Below are positions 45,669 through 54,852 of a DNA stretch of 64,000 nucleotides, in pieces. The notes beneath the pieces were generated by a model. It did no database searches. It was not told where the DNA came from and saw only the letters and a list, made by a program, of their open reading frames with translations. The translations under genes and the position numbers were made by a program. Positions within the stretch are counted from its first letter, which is position 1, and the number at the start of each line of letters is the position of its first letter. Location of the stretch: contig JAQYVZ010000007.1 in the NCBI GenBank assembly GCA_030145205.1, positions 1 through 64,000 on the forward strand, given 5' to 3'. The stretch is from Desulfuromonadales bacterium (GTDB taxonomy: Bacteria; Desulfobacterota; Desulfuromonadia; Desulfuromonadales; BM103).

Positions 45669-47135
45669 TCAGTGCACCTCAAAGAAATGCCCGGTGCCGA
45701 CCCTGTGGATTTTGATCAGGTTGGTCGTGCCGGGGTCGGAGACCGGGCTGCCCATGGTGATCACCACGATATCCCCCTTCTTGACCACGCCGGCGGCCAG
45801 AACAGCCGTTTCGACAGACTTGATCTGAGCTTCGGTGTCGCCCTTGATATCGACCCGGATGGAACGGACTCCCGCATACAGCGCCATGCGCCGCCGCACG
45901 TCCTGACTCGGCGTCACCGCATACACCGGGATGCGCGGCCGGAACTTTGAGACGAGGCCGGCGGTGCTGCCGGTCTGGGTGAAGGCCAGTATGGCGGACG
46001 CGCCGACGTTCTTCGCCAGGTGACAGGCCGCCAGGCCGATCGCCTCCGGCAGATGCCGGTAGCCGCGGTCTTCAAGCACGGGCTGAAACACCTGCTTGCC
46101 CAACTCCGGATCAGCTTCGACATCCTGGGCCACACGCACCATCATGGCCACGGCTTCGCGCGGATAAGCTCCGGAGGCGGTTTCCGCCGACAGCATCACC
46201 GCATCGGAGCCGTCGAGGATCGCGTTGGCGACATCCGATGTCTCGGCACGGGTCGGCCTCGGGCTGGTGACCATGCTCTCCAACATCTGCGTCGCCGTGA
46301 TCACCGGCTTGCCCGCCTGGTTGCATTGACGAATGATACTTTTCTGAATCAACGGAACCTTCTCCGGATCGATTTCAACGCCCAGGTCGCCGCGAGCCAC
46401 CATGATACCGTCAGAGGCCTCAAGAATCGCAGCAAAAGCATCAACCGCCTCCGGCTTCTCGATCTTGGCGATCACTTTCAGGTCCGCATGCCTTTCCAGC
46501 AGCAGGGTTTTCAGACCGTGCACATCGTCTGCAGAGCGCACGAAGGAAAGAGCGACATAATCGAGCGCATGCTCCAGGCAGAAATCGAGGTCGAGACGGT
46601 CCTTGTCAGTCATGGAGGGCGCCGAGACCGCAACGCCCGGCAGGTTGATACCCTTGCGGTCCCGAAGCAGGCCACCGACCAGAACCTGGCAGTGAACCCG
46701 GCCCACGTTGATCTGCTCTACTTGCATCTCCAGCAGGCCATCATCGAGCAGGATACGCGCGCCGGGGTGGACATCCTGCGGCAACAACCGGTAGGTGGTC
46801 GGGATCAGACCGTCTTCGCCAAGGATCTCATCGGTAGTAATGGTTACCTGGTCCCCAGCTGCCAGAATCATCTGGCCGCCTGCCAACTGGCCAACCCGAA
46901 TCTTCGGCCCCTGCAGGTCGCCGAGGATAGCCACCGCCCGCCGACGATTGGCCGACAGGTCGCGAATGTCTGCGACGATTTGAGACAGCTCCTCATGCCG
47001 ACCATGTGAAAAATTCAACCGGAAAACATCCGTGCCGATATCCATCAAATCATTGAGGACGTCTCGATCGGCACTGGCCGGACCGATGGTAGCAACAATC
47101 TTGCTGCGACGAAAAATGCGCTCATAATCTGGCAT
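45669..47135 (-). CDS. pyk: Pyruvate kinase
   Basis: 488 residues from the ATG at 47135, preceded by GGGAGAA; the open frame runs 45 codons further upstream without similarity. Pyruvate-kinase marks: RRSKIVATIGPASADRDVLN, VFRLNFSHG, the catalytic LKVIAKIEKPEAVDAF, VARGDLGVEIDPEKVP and TATQMLESMV. It converts phosphoenolpyruvate and ADP to pyruvate and ATP. First gene of the minus-strand block; divergent from the MFS gene. Confidence 0.95.
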   Translation of the reverse strand: MPDYERIFRRSKIVATIGPASADRDVLNDLMDIGTDVFRLNFSHGRHEELSQIVADIRDLSANRRRAVAILGDLQGPKIRVGQLAGGQMILAAGDQVTITTDEILGEDGLIPTTYRLLPQDVHPGARILLDDGLLEMQVEQINVGRVHCQVLVGGLLRDRKGINLPGVAVSAPSMTDKDRLDLDFCLEHALDYVALSFVRSADDVHGLKTLLLERHADLKVIAKIEKPEAVDAFAAILEASDGIMVARGDLGVEIDPEKVPLIQKSIIRQCNQAGKPVITATQMLESMVTSPRPTRAETSDVANAILDGSDAVMLSAETASGAYPREAVAMMVRVAQDVEADPELGKQVFQPVLEDRGYRHLPEAIGLAACHLAKNVGASAILAFTQTGSTAGLVSKFRPRIPVYAVTPSQDVRRRMALYAGVRSIRVDIKGDTEAQIKSVETAVLAAGVVKKGDIVVITMGSPVSDPGTTNLIKIHRVGTGHFFEVH

Positions 47136-47268
47136 GAAAAAAATTCTCCCGGAAAGCATCAATTTGAAAAAATAGTGTAGCATACAAATGTGAGGTTCGT
47201 GGCAAAAGCCGACTTGACTCACCCACACCGCCACGTCAGAATGCCGCATTAACCTACTGGCAAAAAAC

Positions 47269-48420
47269 ATGATCTACTCCTCTTCCTTTTGGGCTCTGGC
47301 CCTCGCCAACCTGGCCCATACAGCCAGCTTCATGGCCTTCACCCTGCTCCCCCTCTATGTCCTGGCGCATGCTGGCACCCGGGGTGATATCGGAGTGGTC
47401 ATGGGCCTTTTTGCTTTAGCCTCGGCCCTGTGTCGCCCCTGGATTTCCGACATGATCGACCGGCTCGGTCGCAAGCGCAGTTACACAATCGGTCTCCTGA
47501 TCATGACTGGCATCCCCTGTCTGCACCTCCTGTTGGCAGAACCGCTGGGCAAAGCCTACCCACTGTTCCTGCTGCTTCGCCTGGTGCACGGCGTTGGACT
47601 GGCTCTCTGTTTTACCGCAGTTTTCACCTTTGTTGCTGATCTGCTCCCTGCCGGACGACTCAATGAGGGAATCGGCATTTTCGGCATCTCCGGGTTGATC
47701 GGCGTGGCCCTCGGTCCCGTCCTGACGGAAATCGCCATGAAACGCTTCGGCTTCGACGGCCTGTTTTTGACCGCCGCAGGCCTGGCAGCGATCGCCCTGT
47801 TGGCGCACCTGCCGGTTAAGGACAGCTTTCGGCGGTTGGCTCAGAGTGCCGGTCCGGGCTTTTTTACCTTGCTGAAACGAGGTAAGCTGCTCATGGTCGG
47901 TTTGATGTCTGCCCTGTTCGGTATCGGCATTGCCGCCACAAGCAACTTCGTCGCGCCTTTCGCCGAGCAGCGCGGTTTCGAGCTGATTTCAGCTTTTTAT
48001 ATCAGTTATTCAGCCGGTGCGATTGCAACCCGGATCCTGGGCGGACGTCTGGCGGACCACTACGGTGAGAACCGCATTCTGCCTTACGGCATCCTCTTCT
48101 TTGCAGCAGGTTTACTGCTCTTGCCGTTCACATGCACCCAACTGGCATTGATCGGCACCGGCGCCTGTGCCGGGATCGGCCACGGTTTGCTGTTTCCTTC
48201 GCTGAACAGTTTGGCCATCCGCAACGAACCGGCTGAAATCCGCGGCAAGGTAACTGGAATATTTACCGGGGGGATTGATGCGGGAAGCTTTGCAGGTTCT
48301 CTGATATTAGGCTATATTGGTCAGTGGTTCGGCCTGAACGCCCTGTTTCTTTTTGCCGGGGCCATCATGACAGCCGGGCTGTTTCTGTTCGGCTTTCGTC
48401 CCAGGAATAAACCCGTATAA
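47269..48420 (+). CDS. MFS transporter
   Basis: 383 residues, 12 helices. The loop 2-3 signature is SDMIDRLGRKRSYTIGLLIM, with the second-half equivalent GGRLADHYGENRILPYGILF. Members export drugs or metabolites or import sugars; the substrate cannot be read. It is followed by the acyltransferase gene after 13 bp, so the pair may be co-transcribed. Confidence 0.9.
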   Translation: MIYSSSFWALALANLAHTASFMAFTLLPLYVLAHAGTRGDIGVVMGLFALASALCRPWISDMIDRLGRKRSYTIGLLIMTGIPCLHLLLAEPLGKAYPLFLLLRLVHGVGLALCFTAVFTFVADLLPAGRLNEGIGIFGISGLIGVALGPVLTEIAMKRFGFDGLFLTAAGLAAIALLAHLPVKDSFRRLAQSAGPGFFTLLKRGKLLMVGLMSALFGIGIAATSNFVAPFAEQRGFELISAFYISYSAGAIATRILGGRLADHYGENRILPYGILFFAAGLLLLPFTCTQLALIGTGACAGIGHGLLFPSLNSLAIRNEPAEIRGKVTGIFTGGIDAGSFAGSLILGYIGQWFGLNALFLFAGAIMTAGLFLFGFRPRNKPV

Positions 48421-48433
48421 CGGACGTTTTACA

Positions 48434-49219
48434 ATGCACATCGCCCCCTACTTTCAAGAAAACAGTTATCACACGCAACCGCGACCAGTCAGCTGGCTTG
48501 CCCGAACCTTTCCAAGTCTGAGTTTCTACCGGCAGGTTATCGGCTTGGTTATGCGCAATGGGCGACTCGCCCTCAAGGGTCAGTATGATCTTGCAGCCTG
48601 GCGAACCGGCAGCATTGAGACCGTGGAAATCCTGGAACGGGTCGGTTGTGAGTGCCACATCACCGGCCTGGAGCACCTGCAGGACCTGAACGAGCCCTGC
48701 ATCTTCATCGGCAATCATATGAGCAGCCTCGAGGCCTTCGTGCTGCCGTCCATTTTACTGACAGGCAAAACCGACCTGACCTACGTGATCAAGCGCAGTT
48801 TGACGGAATATCCCGTGTTCAAGCACATCATGAACAGCCGCAACCCGATCGTGATCGACCGGGTCAACCCCCGCGACGATCTAAAAACCGTCATGACGGA
48901 AGGGGCTCAAAGACTCAAGGACGGTTACTCGGTGATCATCTTCCCACAACATACCCGGGCGGTTGAATTCGATTCGGAATCATTCAACAGCATTGGCATC
49001 AAGCTGGCGCGCAAGGCCGGCGTCAAAGTTGTCCCCGTCGCCCTGAAAACCTGGGCCTGGTCTCAAGGAACCTTTCTCAAAGACTTCGGTCCAATAATCC
49101 CCTCCCGGCCCGTCCACTTTGCCATCGGCGCGCCGATCGAAATTCATGGCAAGGGACAGGAGGAACATGAACAGGTGGTCCAGTTTATCCAGAGCCACCT
49201 GAATGAATGGAAAGGTTAA
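48434..49219 (+). CDS. PlsC-like lysophospholipid acyltransferase
   Basis: 261 residues. Acyltransferase motif I reads NHMSSLEAF, i.e. H-x4-E in place of the usual H-x4-D, and the motif III position reads FPQHTRAVEF instead of FPEGTRS. The rest, IVIDRVNPRDDLKTVMTEGA and GIKLARKAGVKVVPVALKTW, is normal. It probably transfers an acyl chain to a lysophospholipid or similar acceptor at the inner membrane, but the variant residues suggest a different acceptor or donor. There is no long membrane helix. Confidence 0.8.
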   Translation: MHIAPYFQENSYHTQPRPVSWLARTFPSLSFYRQVIGLVMRNGRLALKGQYDLAAWRTGSIETVEILERVGCECHITGLEHLQDLNEPCIFIGNHMSSLEAFVLPSILLTGKTDLTYVIKRSLTEYPVFKHIMNSRNPIVIDRVNPRDDLKTVMTEGAQRLKDGYSVIIFPQHTRAVEFDSESFNSIGIKLARKAGVKVVPVALKTWAWSQGTFLKDFGPIIPSRPVHFAIGAPIEIHGKGQEEHEQVVQFIQSHLNEWKG

Positions 49220-49385
49220 TCTTGTGAAATGACACAGAAGAGTTAACCCGCTTCTGGTTTTTTCTCATTTCTCATCGTCCAGAAATCAGAACTCCCCTTG
49301 ACCCTGCCCCTTGCCATCACTATATTGACCGTGCCTCGCGACAACCGTGTCAAAAAACCTCTGAGAGATGGCCTAAAAAGGATTC

Positions 49386-50279
49386 ATGATGGGCAAAGAT
49401 TACTACGCCGTGCTCGGCCTCGAAAAATCGGCCAGCGCCGACCAGATCAAAAAGGCCTACCGAAAGCTGGCCATCAAATATCACCCGGACAAAAACCCTG
49501 ACGACAAACAAGCCGAAGAACGTTTCAAATCGGTCAGCGAAGCCTACGCGGTCTTGTCCGACCCTGACAAGAAGCGGCAATACGATCAGTTTGGTGCGGA
49601 CGGATTCCAGCAGCGCTTCAGCCAGGAAGATATTTTCAGGAACGCCGATTTCGGCGACATTTTCAAGGAGTTCGGTTTCGGCGGGGACGATCTCTTCAGC
49701 CAACTGTTCGGCGGCAGGAGCCACGGGGCCGGTTGTCGCCACTCGCGACCGCAGCCAGTCAAGGGACAAGATTTCCTGATGCGCCTGACCATCCCGTTCC
49801 GGCAGGCAATTCTGGGCGGTGAACGGCAGATCACCCTTGACAGTCACGGCACGAACGAACAGCTCAAGGTGCGAATTCCCGTTGGTGTCGAACCGGGCCA
49901 AAAACTGCGGATTGCCGGCAAAGGAGGCGCCAGCCCATCCGGCGGACCACCTGGCGACCTGCTCCTGGAGATCCTGGTGACACCGGACGCCCGGTTTCGT
50001 CGCGAAGGCCGGGATCTTTACCATACAATCAAGATTCCATTGAGCGGCGCCTGCCTGGGGACCTCTGTCGAAGTTTCAACTCTGGATGATGTCAAACGGG
50101 TAAAGGTGAAAGCTGGCACACAAAACGGCAGCAAAATCCGTCTGCGCGGCTTTGGCGTTCCGGGCCGCGCCGGCCAGCCGGCCGGAGACCTTTATGCCAT
50201 AATCGACATCATGGTCCCGGAACAGCTGGACGAAAAGCAGCAGAAACTGTTTGAAGAGTTGCGGGAAACAGGTCTTTAA
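49386..50279 (+). CDS. DnaJ-family co-chaperone, CbpA type
   Basis: 297 residues. J domain YYAVLGLEKSASADQIKKAY with HPD in IKYHPDKNPDD (HPD near 34-36), then a Gly/Phe-rich linker (FGDIFKEFGFGGDDLFSQLF) and the two C-terminal beta domains, without the Cys-rich zinc finger of DnaJ itself. It stimulates DnaK ATPase. Two Met codons (49386, 49389) are possible starts. No cbpM gene is next to it, although the MerR-like gene downstream is convergent. Confidence 0.9.
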   Translation: MMGKDYYAVLGLEKSASADQIKKAYRKLAIKYHPDKNPDDKQAEERFKSVSEAYAVLSDPDKKRQYDQFGADGFQQRFSQEDIFRNADFGDIFKEFGFGGDDLFSQLFGGRSHGAGCRHSRPQPVKGQDFLMRLTIPFRQAILGGERQITLDSHGTNEQLKVRIPVGVEPGQKLRIAGKGGASPSGGPPGDLLLEILVTPDARFRREGRDLYHTIKIPLSGACLGTSVEVSTLDDVKRVKVKAGTQNGSKIRLRGFGVPGRAGQPAGDLYAIIDIMVPEQLDEKQQKLFEELRETGL

Positions 50280-50285
50280 ATCCGT

Positions 50286-50474
50286 TCACTCCGCATTTTT
50301 GACCATTGCATCGACTTCAAGCCGCACATCATCAATGTTCACTTGAGTGACCAAGTCGCCCTCTTGTTCCACCCGGACCAAACCATCCTCAACCCATTGT
50401 TTGATCTGGGCGAGATCCAGACCGTACTTGGCAGCAGCCGCTTCTGGCGTATACCAGGTTTTGACCAGAGACAT
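50286..50474 (-). CDS. Small MerR-like helix-turn-helix protein
   Basis: 62 residues from the ATG at 50474, preceded by AAAGGAG. KTWYTPEAAAAKYGLDLAQI, then KQWVEDGLVRVEQEGDLVTQ is a winged-helix MerR N-terminal fold without a sensor domain; the remainder is a short acidic tail. It stands tail to tail with dnaJ and divergent from the diguanylate cyclase gene. It could be a helper resembling CbpM (which also has a MerR-like fold) or a small regulator. Confidence 0.75.
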   Translation of the reverse strand: MSLVKTWYTPEAAAAKYGLDLAQIKQWVEDGLVRVEQEGDLVTQVNIDDVRLEVDAMVKNAE

Positions 50475-50611
50475 AAACGCTCCTTTGGAAAGCAATCAGG
50501 TGGAAGACCACAGCATTGGCATGATGCTTTAAGTATAGCGGAAAAACCGGGAAGTTGTTTCTTTACAAAATACCTAAAAAATATTACAACTTCCCGACGG
50601 AGAACCGAACC

Positions 50612-51535
50612 ATGCAACCCACCCTTCTTATTATTGATGATTCCACGGTCCTGCGCCAACAGGTAGTGGAAATTCTCAAGGAAACCGGCGGCTTCAGCTC
50701 TTTCCTGGAAGCCAGCAACGGCATCGAAGGCTTCAAGATGCTGATCGACCATGATGTCGATGTGGTGCTGTGCGACCTCGAGATGCCAGGCATGGACGGC
50801 CTGAAATTTCTGGACATGCGCAACGCCCGGGCCGAAGCACGAGACATCCCGGTCATCCTTCTGACTGGTCGGGAGGGACAGTCTCAGAAGATCAGAGGCT
50901 TGGAACGTGGCGCCAGTGATTATGTCACCAAGCCGTTCGATCCCGGCGAGTTGATCGCCCGGGTCAGGGTGCAGGTGAAAATCAAGCACCTTCAGGACGA
51001 CCTCAGGGAGCAAAACCAGCGCCTCGAGGAACTGTCGAACACCGACCCTCTTACCCAACTGGCCAACCGCCGCTTCCTGATGAAAACTCTTGATAGAGAG
51101 TTTCAGCGCAGCGTGCGCAACAATGACCCCCTGTCGATGGTCATGGCGGACATCGATCACTTCAAGCGAATCAACGACACCTACGGACATCAGCAGGGAG
51201 ACGTGGTCCTCAAGGCCGTCTCCGAAGCCTTGCTTGACGAACTGCGTGAATACGATTTGGCGGCGCGCTTTGGTGGTGAGGAGTTTGCCCTGATCCTCCC
51301 CGGCACGGAACTTCCCCAAGCAACCGCAGCGGCCGAGCGCATCCGTAAACGCGTGTCCCGACTCAAATTTGAAGGGGCTCTCAAACCGCTGGTCCTGACA
51401 ATCAGCTTGGGGGTCGCGACCGGACCGAGAAAAGACGTGACGGTCTTCGACGACTTGGTCAGGCTGTCTGATGACGCGCTCTATGCTGCAAAACGCGAAG
51501 GGCGCAACCGCGTCGTCATTGCCGATCCGCCCTAG
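50612..51535 (+). CDS. PleD-like response regulator with diguanylate cyclase (GGEEF) domain
   Basis: 307 residues from the ATG at 50612, preceded by GGAGAA. The receiver domain has the phosphoacceptor Asp55 (VVLCDLEMPGMDGL) and Lys in SDYVTKPFDPGE; a short coiled coil (DDLREQNQRLEELSN) links it to GGEEF (about 214-222, ARFGGEEFALILPG). The product inhibition site RxxD is present as REYD five residues before GGEEF. It makes cyclic di-GMP when phosphorylated. No histidine kinase gene is adjacent. Confidence 0.95.
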   Translation: MQPTLLIIDDSTVLRQQVVEILKETGGFSSFLEASNGIEGFKMLIDHDVDVVLCDLEMPGMDGLKFLDMRNARAEARDIPVILLTGREGQSQKIRGLERGASDYVTKPFDPGELIARVRVQVKIKHLQDDLREQNQRLEELSNTDPLTQLANRRFLMKTLDREFQRSVRNNDPLSMVMADIDHFKRINDTYGHQQGDVVLKAVSEALLDELREYDLAARFGGEEFALILPGTELPQATAAAERIRKRVSRLKFEGALKPLVLTISLGVATGPRKDVTVFDDLVRLSDDALYAAKREGRNRVVIADPP

Positions 51536-51689
51536 CCTGATTCGTTTGCCGCTTTTCTTCTGGAATGCCCCCTATGGATTTCTGGCAAGGGCTTGCCATT
51601 TTGGAACAAGTTCACCTGCTGGCAACAGCCTCACCAGCGTCTGATTTCACTCCGTTTACGACCACCAGGAAACCTTTGGAGAAGACTGT

Positions 51690-52889
51690 ATGACCAATCG
51701 ATTTCTTGAAATGCCTGACACCAATGGCTACTTCGGCGAATATGGTGGCCAGATCATCCCTCCTGAGCTGAAAACCATCATGGACGAGATCAGCGCTGCC
51801 TACGAAACTGTCCGCCAGACGGAAACGTTTCAACAGGAGTTGCAAGAACTCTATGCCGACTATGTCGGCCGCCCCAGCCCGATCTACCATGCCAGCCGCC
51901 TGAGTAAAAAGCTGGGCGGTGCCGGCATCTACCTCAAGCGCGAGGATCTGAACCACACCGGCGCCCACAAGATCAACCACTGCCTCGGTGAAGCCTTGCT
52001 TGCCAAGTACATGGGCAAGACCAAGGTCCTGGCCGAAACCGGCGCCGGTCAACATGGCGTCGCCCTGGCGACAGCCTGTGCCCTGGTCGGTATCGACTGT
52101 GAAATTCACATGGGCGAGATCGACATCGCCAAGGAGCATCCGAACGTCACTAAGATGAAAATCCTCGGCTGCGACCTGATTCCCGTCACCCGCGGCACAC
52201 GCACCCTCAAGGACGCCGTCGACAGCGCCTTTGACGAGTACCTGAAAGACCCCGTTAACTTTCTCTACGCGATCGGCTCGGTGGTCGGGCCGCACCCCTT
52301 CCCGAAGATGGTGCGGGACTTCCAGCAGATCGTCGGCCATGAAGCCCGTGAGCAGTTTCTGACGAAATTCGGGGCGCTTCCCGATGTGGTCACCGCCTGT
52401 GTCGGCGGCGGTTCCAACGCGATCGGCATTTTTACAGCGTTTCTGGAAGATGACGCGGTGGAACTGGTCGGGGTTGAACCGGCAGGCAAAGGACTCGACA
52501 CCCCGGACCATGCCGCCACCCTGACCCTGGGCAGCAAAGGTTCCCTGCATGGCTTCAAGTGTTACAACCTGCAGGATGACCAGGGGGAACCGCTGCCGGT
52601 CTACTCGATTGCTTCCGGCCTTGATTACCCGGGCGTCGGCCCGCAGCACTGTTACCTCAAGGATATCGGCCGAGTCCGTTACGAATCGATTAACGACCAG
52701 GAGTGCCTGGATGCTTTCATGACCCTCTCCCGCATGGAAGGCATTATCCCGGCCCTGGAAAGCGCCCACGCAGTGGCCTACGCGATGAAGCTGGCGCCGA
52801 GCCTGCCGAAGGATCAGCGCATCCTGATCAATCTATCGGGACGCGGCGACAAGGACGCCGATTTTGTCGCAGATCGGCTGAACCTCTAA
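51690..52889 (+). CDS. trpB: Tryptophan synthase beta chain (stand-alone copy)
   Basis: 399 residues. Lysine for PLP in [20 protein letters not shown] (about 85-104), the Glu in [13 protein letters not shown], and the phosphate loop [15 protein letters not shown] (about 232-246). It condenses indole and serine. There is no trpA or other trp gene nearby. Around residues 130-175 it departs from the usual sequence ([20 protein letters not shown]), the region that meets TrpA, so it may work alone or in salvage. TTTGGAGAAGACTGT precedes the ATG. Confidence 0.92.
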   Translation: MTNRFLEMPDTNGYFGEYGGQIIPPELKTIMDEISAAYETVRQTETFQQELQELYADYVGRPSPIYHASRLSKKLGGAGIYLKREDLNHTGAHKINHCLGEALLAKYMGKTKVLAETGAGQHGVALATACALVGIDCEIHMGEIDIAKEHPNVTKMKILGCDLIPVTRGTRTLKDAVDSAFDEYLKDPVNFLYAIGSVVGPHPFPKMVRDFQQIVGHEAREQFLTKFGALPDVVTACVGGGSNAIGIFTAFLEDDAVELVGVEPAGKGLDTPDHAATLTLGSKGSLHGFKCYNLQDDQGEPLPVYSIASGLDYPGVGPQHCYLKDIGRVRYESINDQECLDAFMTLSRMEGIIPALESAHAVAYAMKLAPSLPKDQRILINLSGRGDKDADFVADRLNL

Positions 52890-52904
52890 GCACTCATAAA
52901 ACTA

Positions 52905-52932
52905 AAAAGCGGGCCAAAACTGGCCCGCTTTT
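52905..52932 (+). terminator. Rho-independent terminator of trpB
   Basis: AAAAGCGGGCCA and TGGCCCGCTTTT make a perfect 12-bp stem with a 4-nt loop (AAAC), 15 bp after the stop. Symmetric, so it can also stop the minus-strand gene ending at 52970. Confidence 0.93.
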
Positions 52933-52969
52933 CACATTCATCCCACCATTTGTGATTTGCCGCCCGCGA

Positions 52970-53791
52970 CTACTCCTCCTCTAACCCTTCCCTGATCATG
53001 TCGTAAAGAGTCAGAGCATCCTTGCCGGCAGCTTCCGCGATCTCTTTCAGGCTTTTCTCCTCGCTGGCCGGAATGCCATGCACGGCAAGGATCTGCAACA
53101 CTGTCTTGCTGCTGACCGAATATTCCTGGCACAGATCGATCAGGGGTCTTTTGCCCATTCCGGCAGGAGGCTCACCGGGGAAAGTGCTACGCACCCGTTC
53201 GTCCAATGGCGAAATAATCAGATGGACCTGCTTCGGGGAAGACTCATTGCCCTTGGCGATATCAAGCAGGGACTGGTCACTGTTCTCGACGACAAACCCT
53301 GCGTCCTCAAGTCGCTGCATGCTGAGGCCCAGGTCAAGTTCCATTTTCTTGGCAAAGGTTTTCAGAGAGGAGAGTTCCGCGTGCCCATAGGGCGGTTCTC
53401 CATAGAATTTCTCCGCCTTGGCGCTGATCGCTTCACCGACGGTGATAATACCGTGAAATGGCTGCACTTCAAAATAGGTTCCGAAGGAGAACAGGGCGAC
53501 GATCAGCAGGGCGACATTGAATTCGCGGGTAAAGAGTTTGAACTCTTTCGCCTTGTTCTTCAGGTATGCCGTAATGGCATTCCAGTTGTAGTAGGTGTGC
53601 AGGAGAATGGCGAGCAGGAAAAGCACGCCGAGATTGATATGCAGGCTCCCCCATTCGCCCTTGGTCAGGCCCCAGAGTCGATAATCAGCCCAGTAAGCGA
53701 CCCGCCCCGCCGGAACGATATAGAGAATGACACTGGTCAGTGCCAATAGGATGAAACTCAAAAATGCTGTCAATGAGGTAACTTTGCGCAT
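52970..53791 (-). CDS. DUF4405-like membrane protein with C-terminal helical domains
   Basis: 273 residues. Three membrane helices near 5-30 (LTAFLSFILLALTSVILYIV), 48-66 (LHINLGVLFLLAILLHTYYN) and about 92-110 (NVALLIVALFSFGTYFEV). His in helix 2 (HINLG...LLHTYYNW) could bind haem, as in related DUF4405 proteins. The C-terminal half has two repeats of a short domain, ELDLGLSMQRLEDAGFVVEN and LIDLCQEYSVSSKTVLQIL, of the kind seen in multihelical redox-associated proteins. Convergent with trpB; function unknown. Confidence 0.7.
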   Translation of the reverse strand: MRKVTSLTAFLSFILLALTSVILYIVPAGRVAYWADYRLWGLTKGEWGSLHINLGVLFLLAILLHTYYNWNAITAYLKNKAKEFKLFTREFNVALLIVALFSFGTYFEVQPFHGIITVGEAISAKAEKFYGEPPYGHAELSSLKTFAKKMELDLGLSMQRLEDAGFVVENSDQSLLDIAKGNESSPKQVHLIISPLDERVRSTFPGEPPAGMGKRPLIDLCQEYSVSSKTVLQILAVHGIPASEEKSLKEIAEAAGKDALTLYDMIREGLEEE

Positions 53792-53885
53792 TGTCTGCCT
53801 CGCAGATGATTAACCTGTAAAAAGATAGTTTTAGTCTCATCCTTAAATTACATTCAATATATCGTATATACAGATACCGTCAAGC

Positions 53886-54539
53886 CTAATCGCCCGCTCG
53901 ACTGATCGAAATATCATCATACCAGGCTCTTGCCGTCTCTCCAGTGTTGTCGGTATCGGTCATGATTGCTATCGCCCCCGCTTCCGGAGGGTCCTCGCCG
54001 AACGCCCTCCGAAAATCTTCGACGATGTTGCGGCGCACCTCGACCCATTGCCCCGCCTTATCGGGACCACTGGCTGCAGCGAACATCATCGCGTTACCGG
54101 TGTAGGCGTTTGGAAGGATGTCGTTCACGGGGAGATGGTTGGCCCAGATGTAATTGAGCGTCCTGGTTTTCGGGAAGAACCAGTGCGGGAAAATCACATA
54201 GACGCGGGCAGCGTAATCGTCCCCCACCTTGGTGCGTTCATTCCCCTTGTCAACCGTCTTGGCGATTTTCCAGCGCCAGGAGAGAACCGGTGTCTCGGAC
54301 GGATCGAATTTGATTTTGTAGACCAAGCCAGATGCGGAGGCATCGCTCTCTGCCTGCAGGACGTGCTCGTCACCGTCAGCTACCACGCTGTAGCGAGTTT
54401 CCCCTTCAAAGCTTTTGGTTGTCCAATGAGCACTCAGCCCTTTCTCGAAATCGTCGATGACAATCAGGTCGGGTGCGGCAGACGCTGGACCAGCGATGAA
54501 CATTGCAAACATGATCAGCATTACGGGCATACGCTTCAT
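53886..54539 (-). CDS. DUF3047 exported protein
   Basis: 217 residues from the ATG at 54539, chosen for AAAGG 8 bp upstream. Signal peptide MKRMPVMLIMFAMFIAGPAS, then a beta-rich DUF3047 domain: IVIDDFEKGLSAHWTTKSFE, VLSWRWKIAKTVDKGNERTK, ARVYVIFPHWFFPKTRTLNY and DNTGETARAWYDDISIS. Periplasmic, of unknown function. It precedes the AT-rich region at 53800-53885. Confidence 0.8.
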   Translation of the reverse strand: MKRMPVMLIMFAMFIAGPASAAPDLIVIDDFEKGLSAHWTTKSFEGETRYSVVADGDEHVLQAESDASASGLVYKIKFDPSETPVLSWRWKIAKTVDKGNERTKVGDDYAARVYVIFPHWFFPKTRTLNYIWANHLPVNDILPNAYTGNAMMFAAASGPDKAGQWVEVRRNIVEDFRRAFGEDPPEAGAIAIMTDTDNTGETARAWYDDISISRAGD

Positions 54540-54852
54540 AGTTGGACCTTTGCGAGAAATGTTGTCCATATGGATTCAGTCTAGCACGTTCCATGCTGTA
54601 CATGTTTGTTGTCAAATCTGACTCAATCCATACTCGCAACACAGTTATTCTATTCATTCGCCGGGTGAGCCCGGCAGGCGCCCTACAAGTCGCCCACCTC
54701 CGCCAGGGCTCCGGTGGGTGGGTTCGTTGGGTGTTTTTTTCTGCATACTCTTTTTTGCACAAGCAAAAAGAGTATGACGCCGTCAGGGGGCGCGACCCCT
54801 GCGAAAAGAGATCGAGAGGGAGACAAGAATCCCTCGCATTGACCACCCGAGA
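54540..54852. other. Non-coding region with structured repeats
   Basis: No gene. GCCGGG-TGAG-CCCGGC hairpin at 54660-54673, then a CCACC...GGTGG fold, and double-hairpin element C. Nothing else is recognised. Confidence 0.6.
54734..54801 (-). repeat. Double-hairpin intergenic element, copy C
   Basis: Same orientation as copy B. CATACTCTTTTTT-GC, loop and GC-AAAAAGAGTATG (54744-54776, one bulged T) is hairpin 2; CAGGGG-GCGCGA-CCCCTG (54784-54801) is hairpin 1. The flank TTTTTCTG matches the CAGAAAA tail. Both stems differ in sequence from copies A and B yet remain paired; the loops keep TCGCGT-like and CTTG-like bases. Confidence 0.75.
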
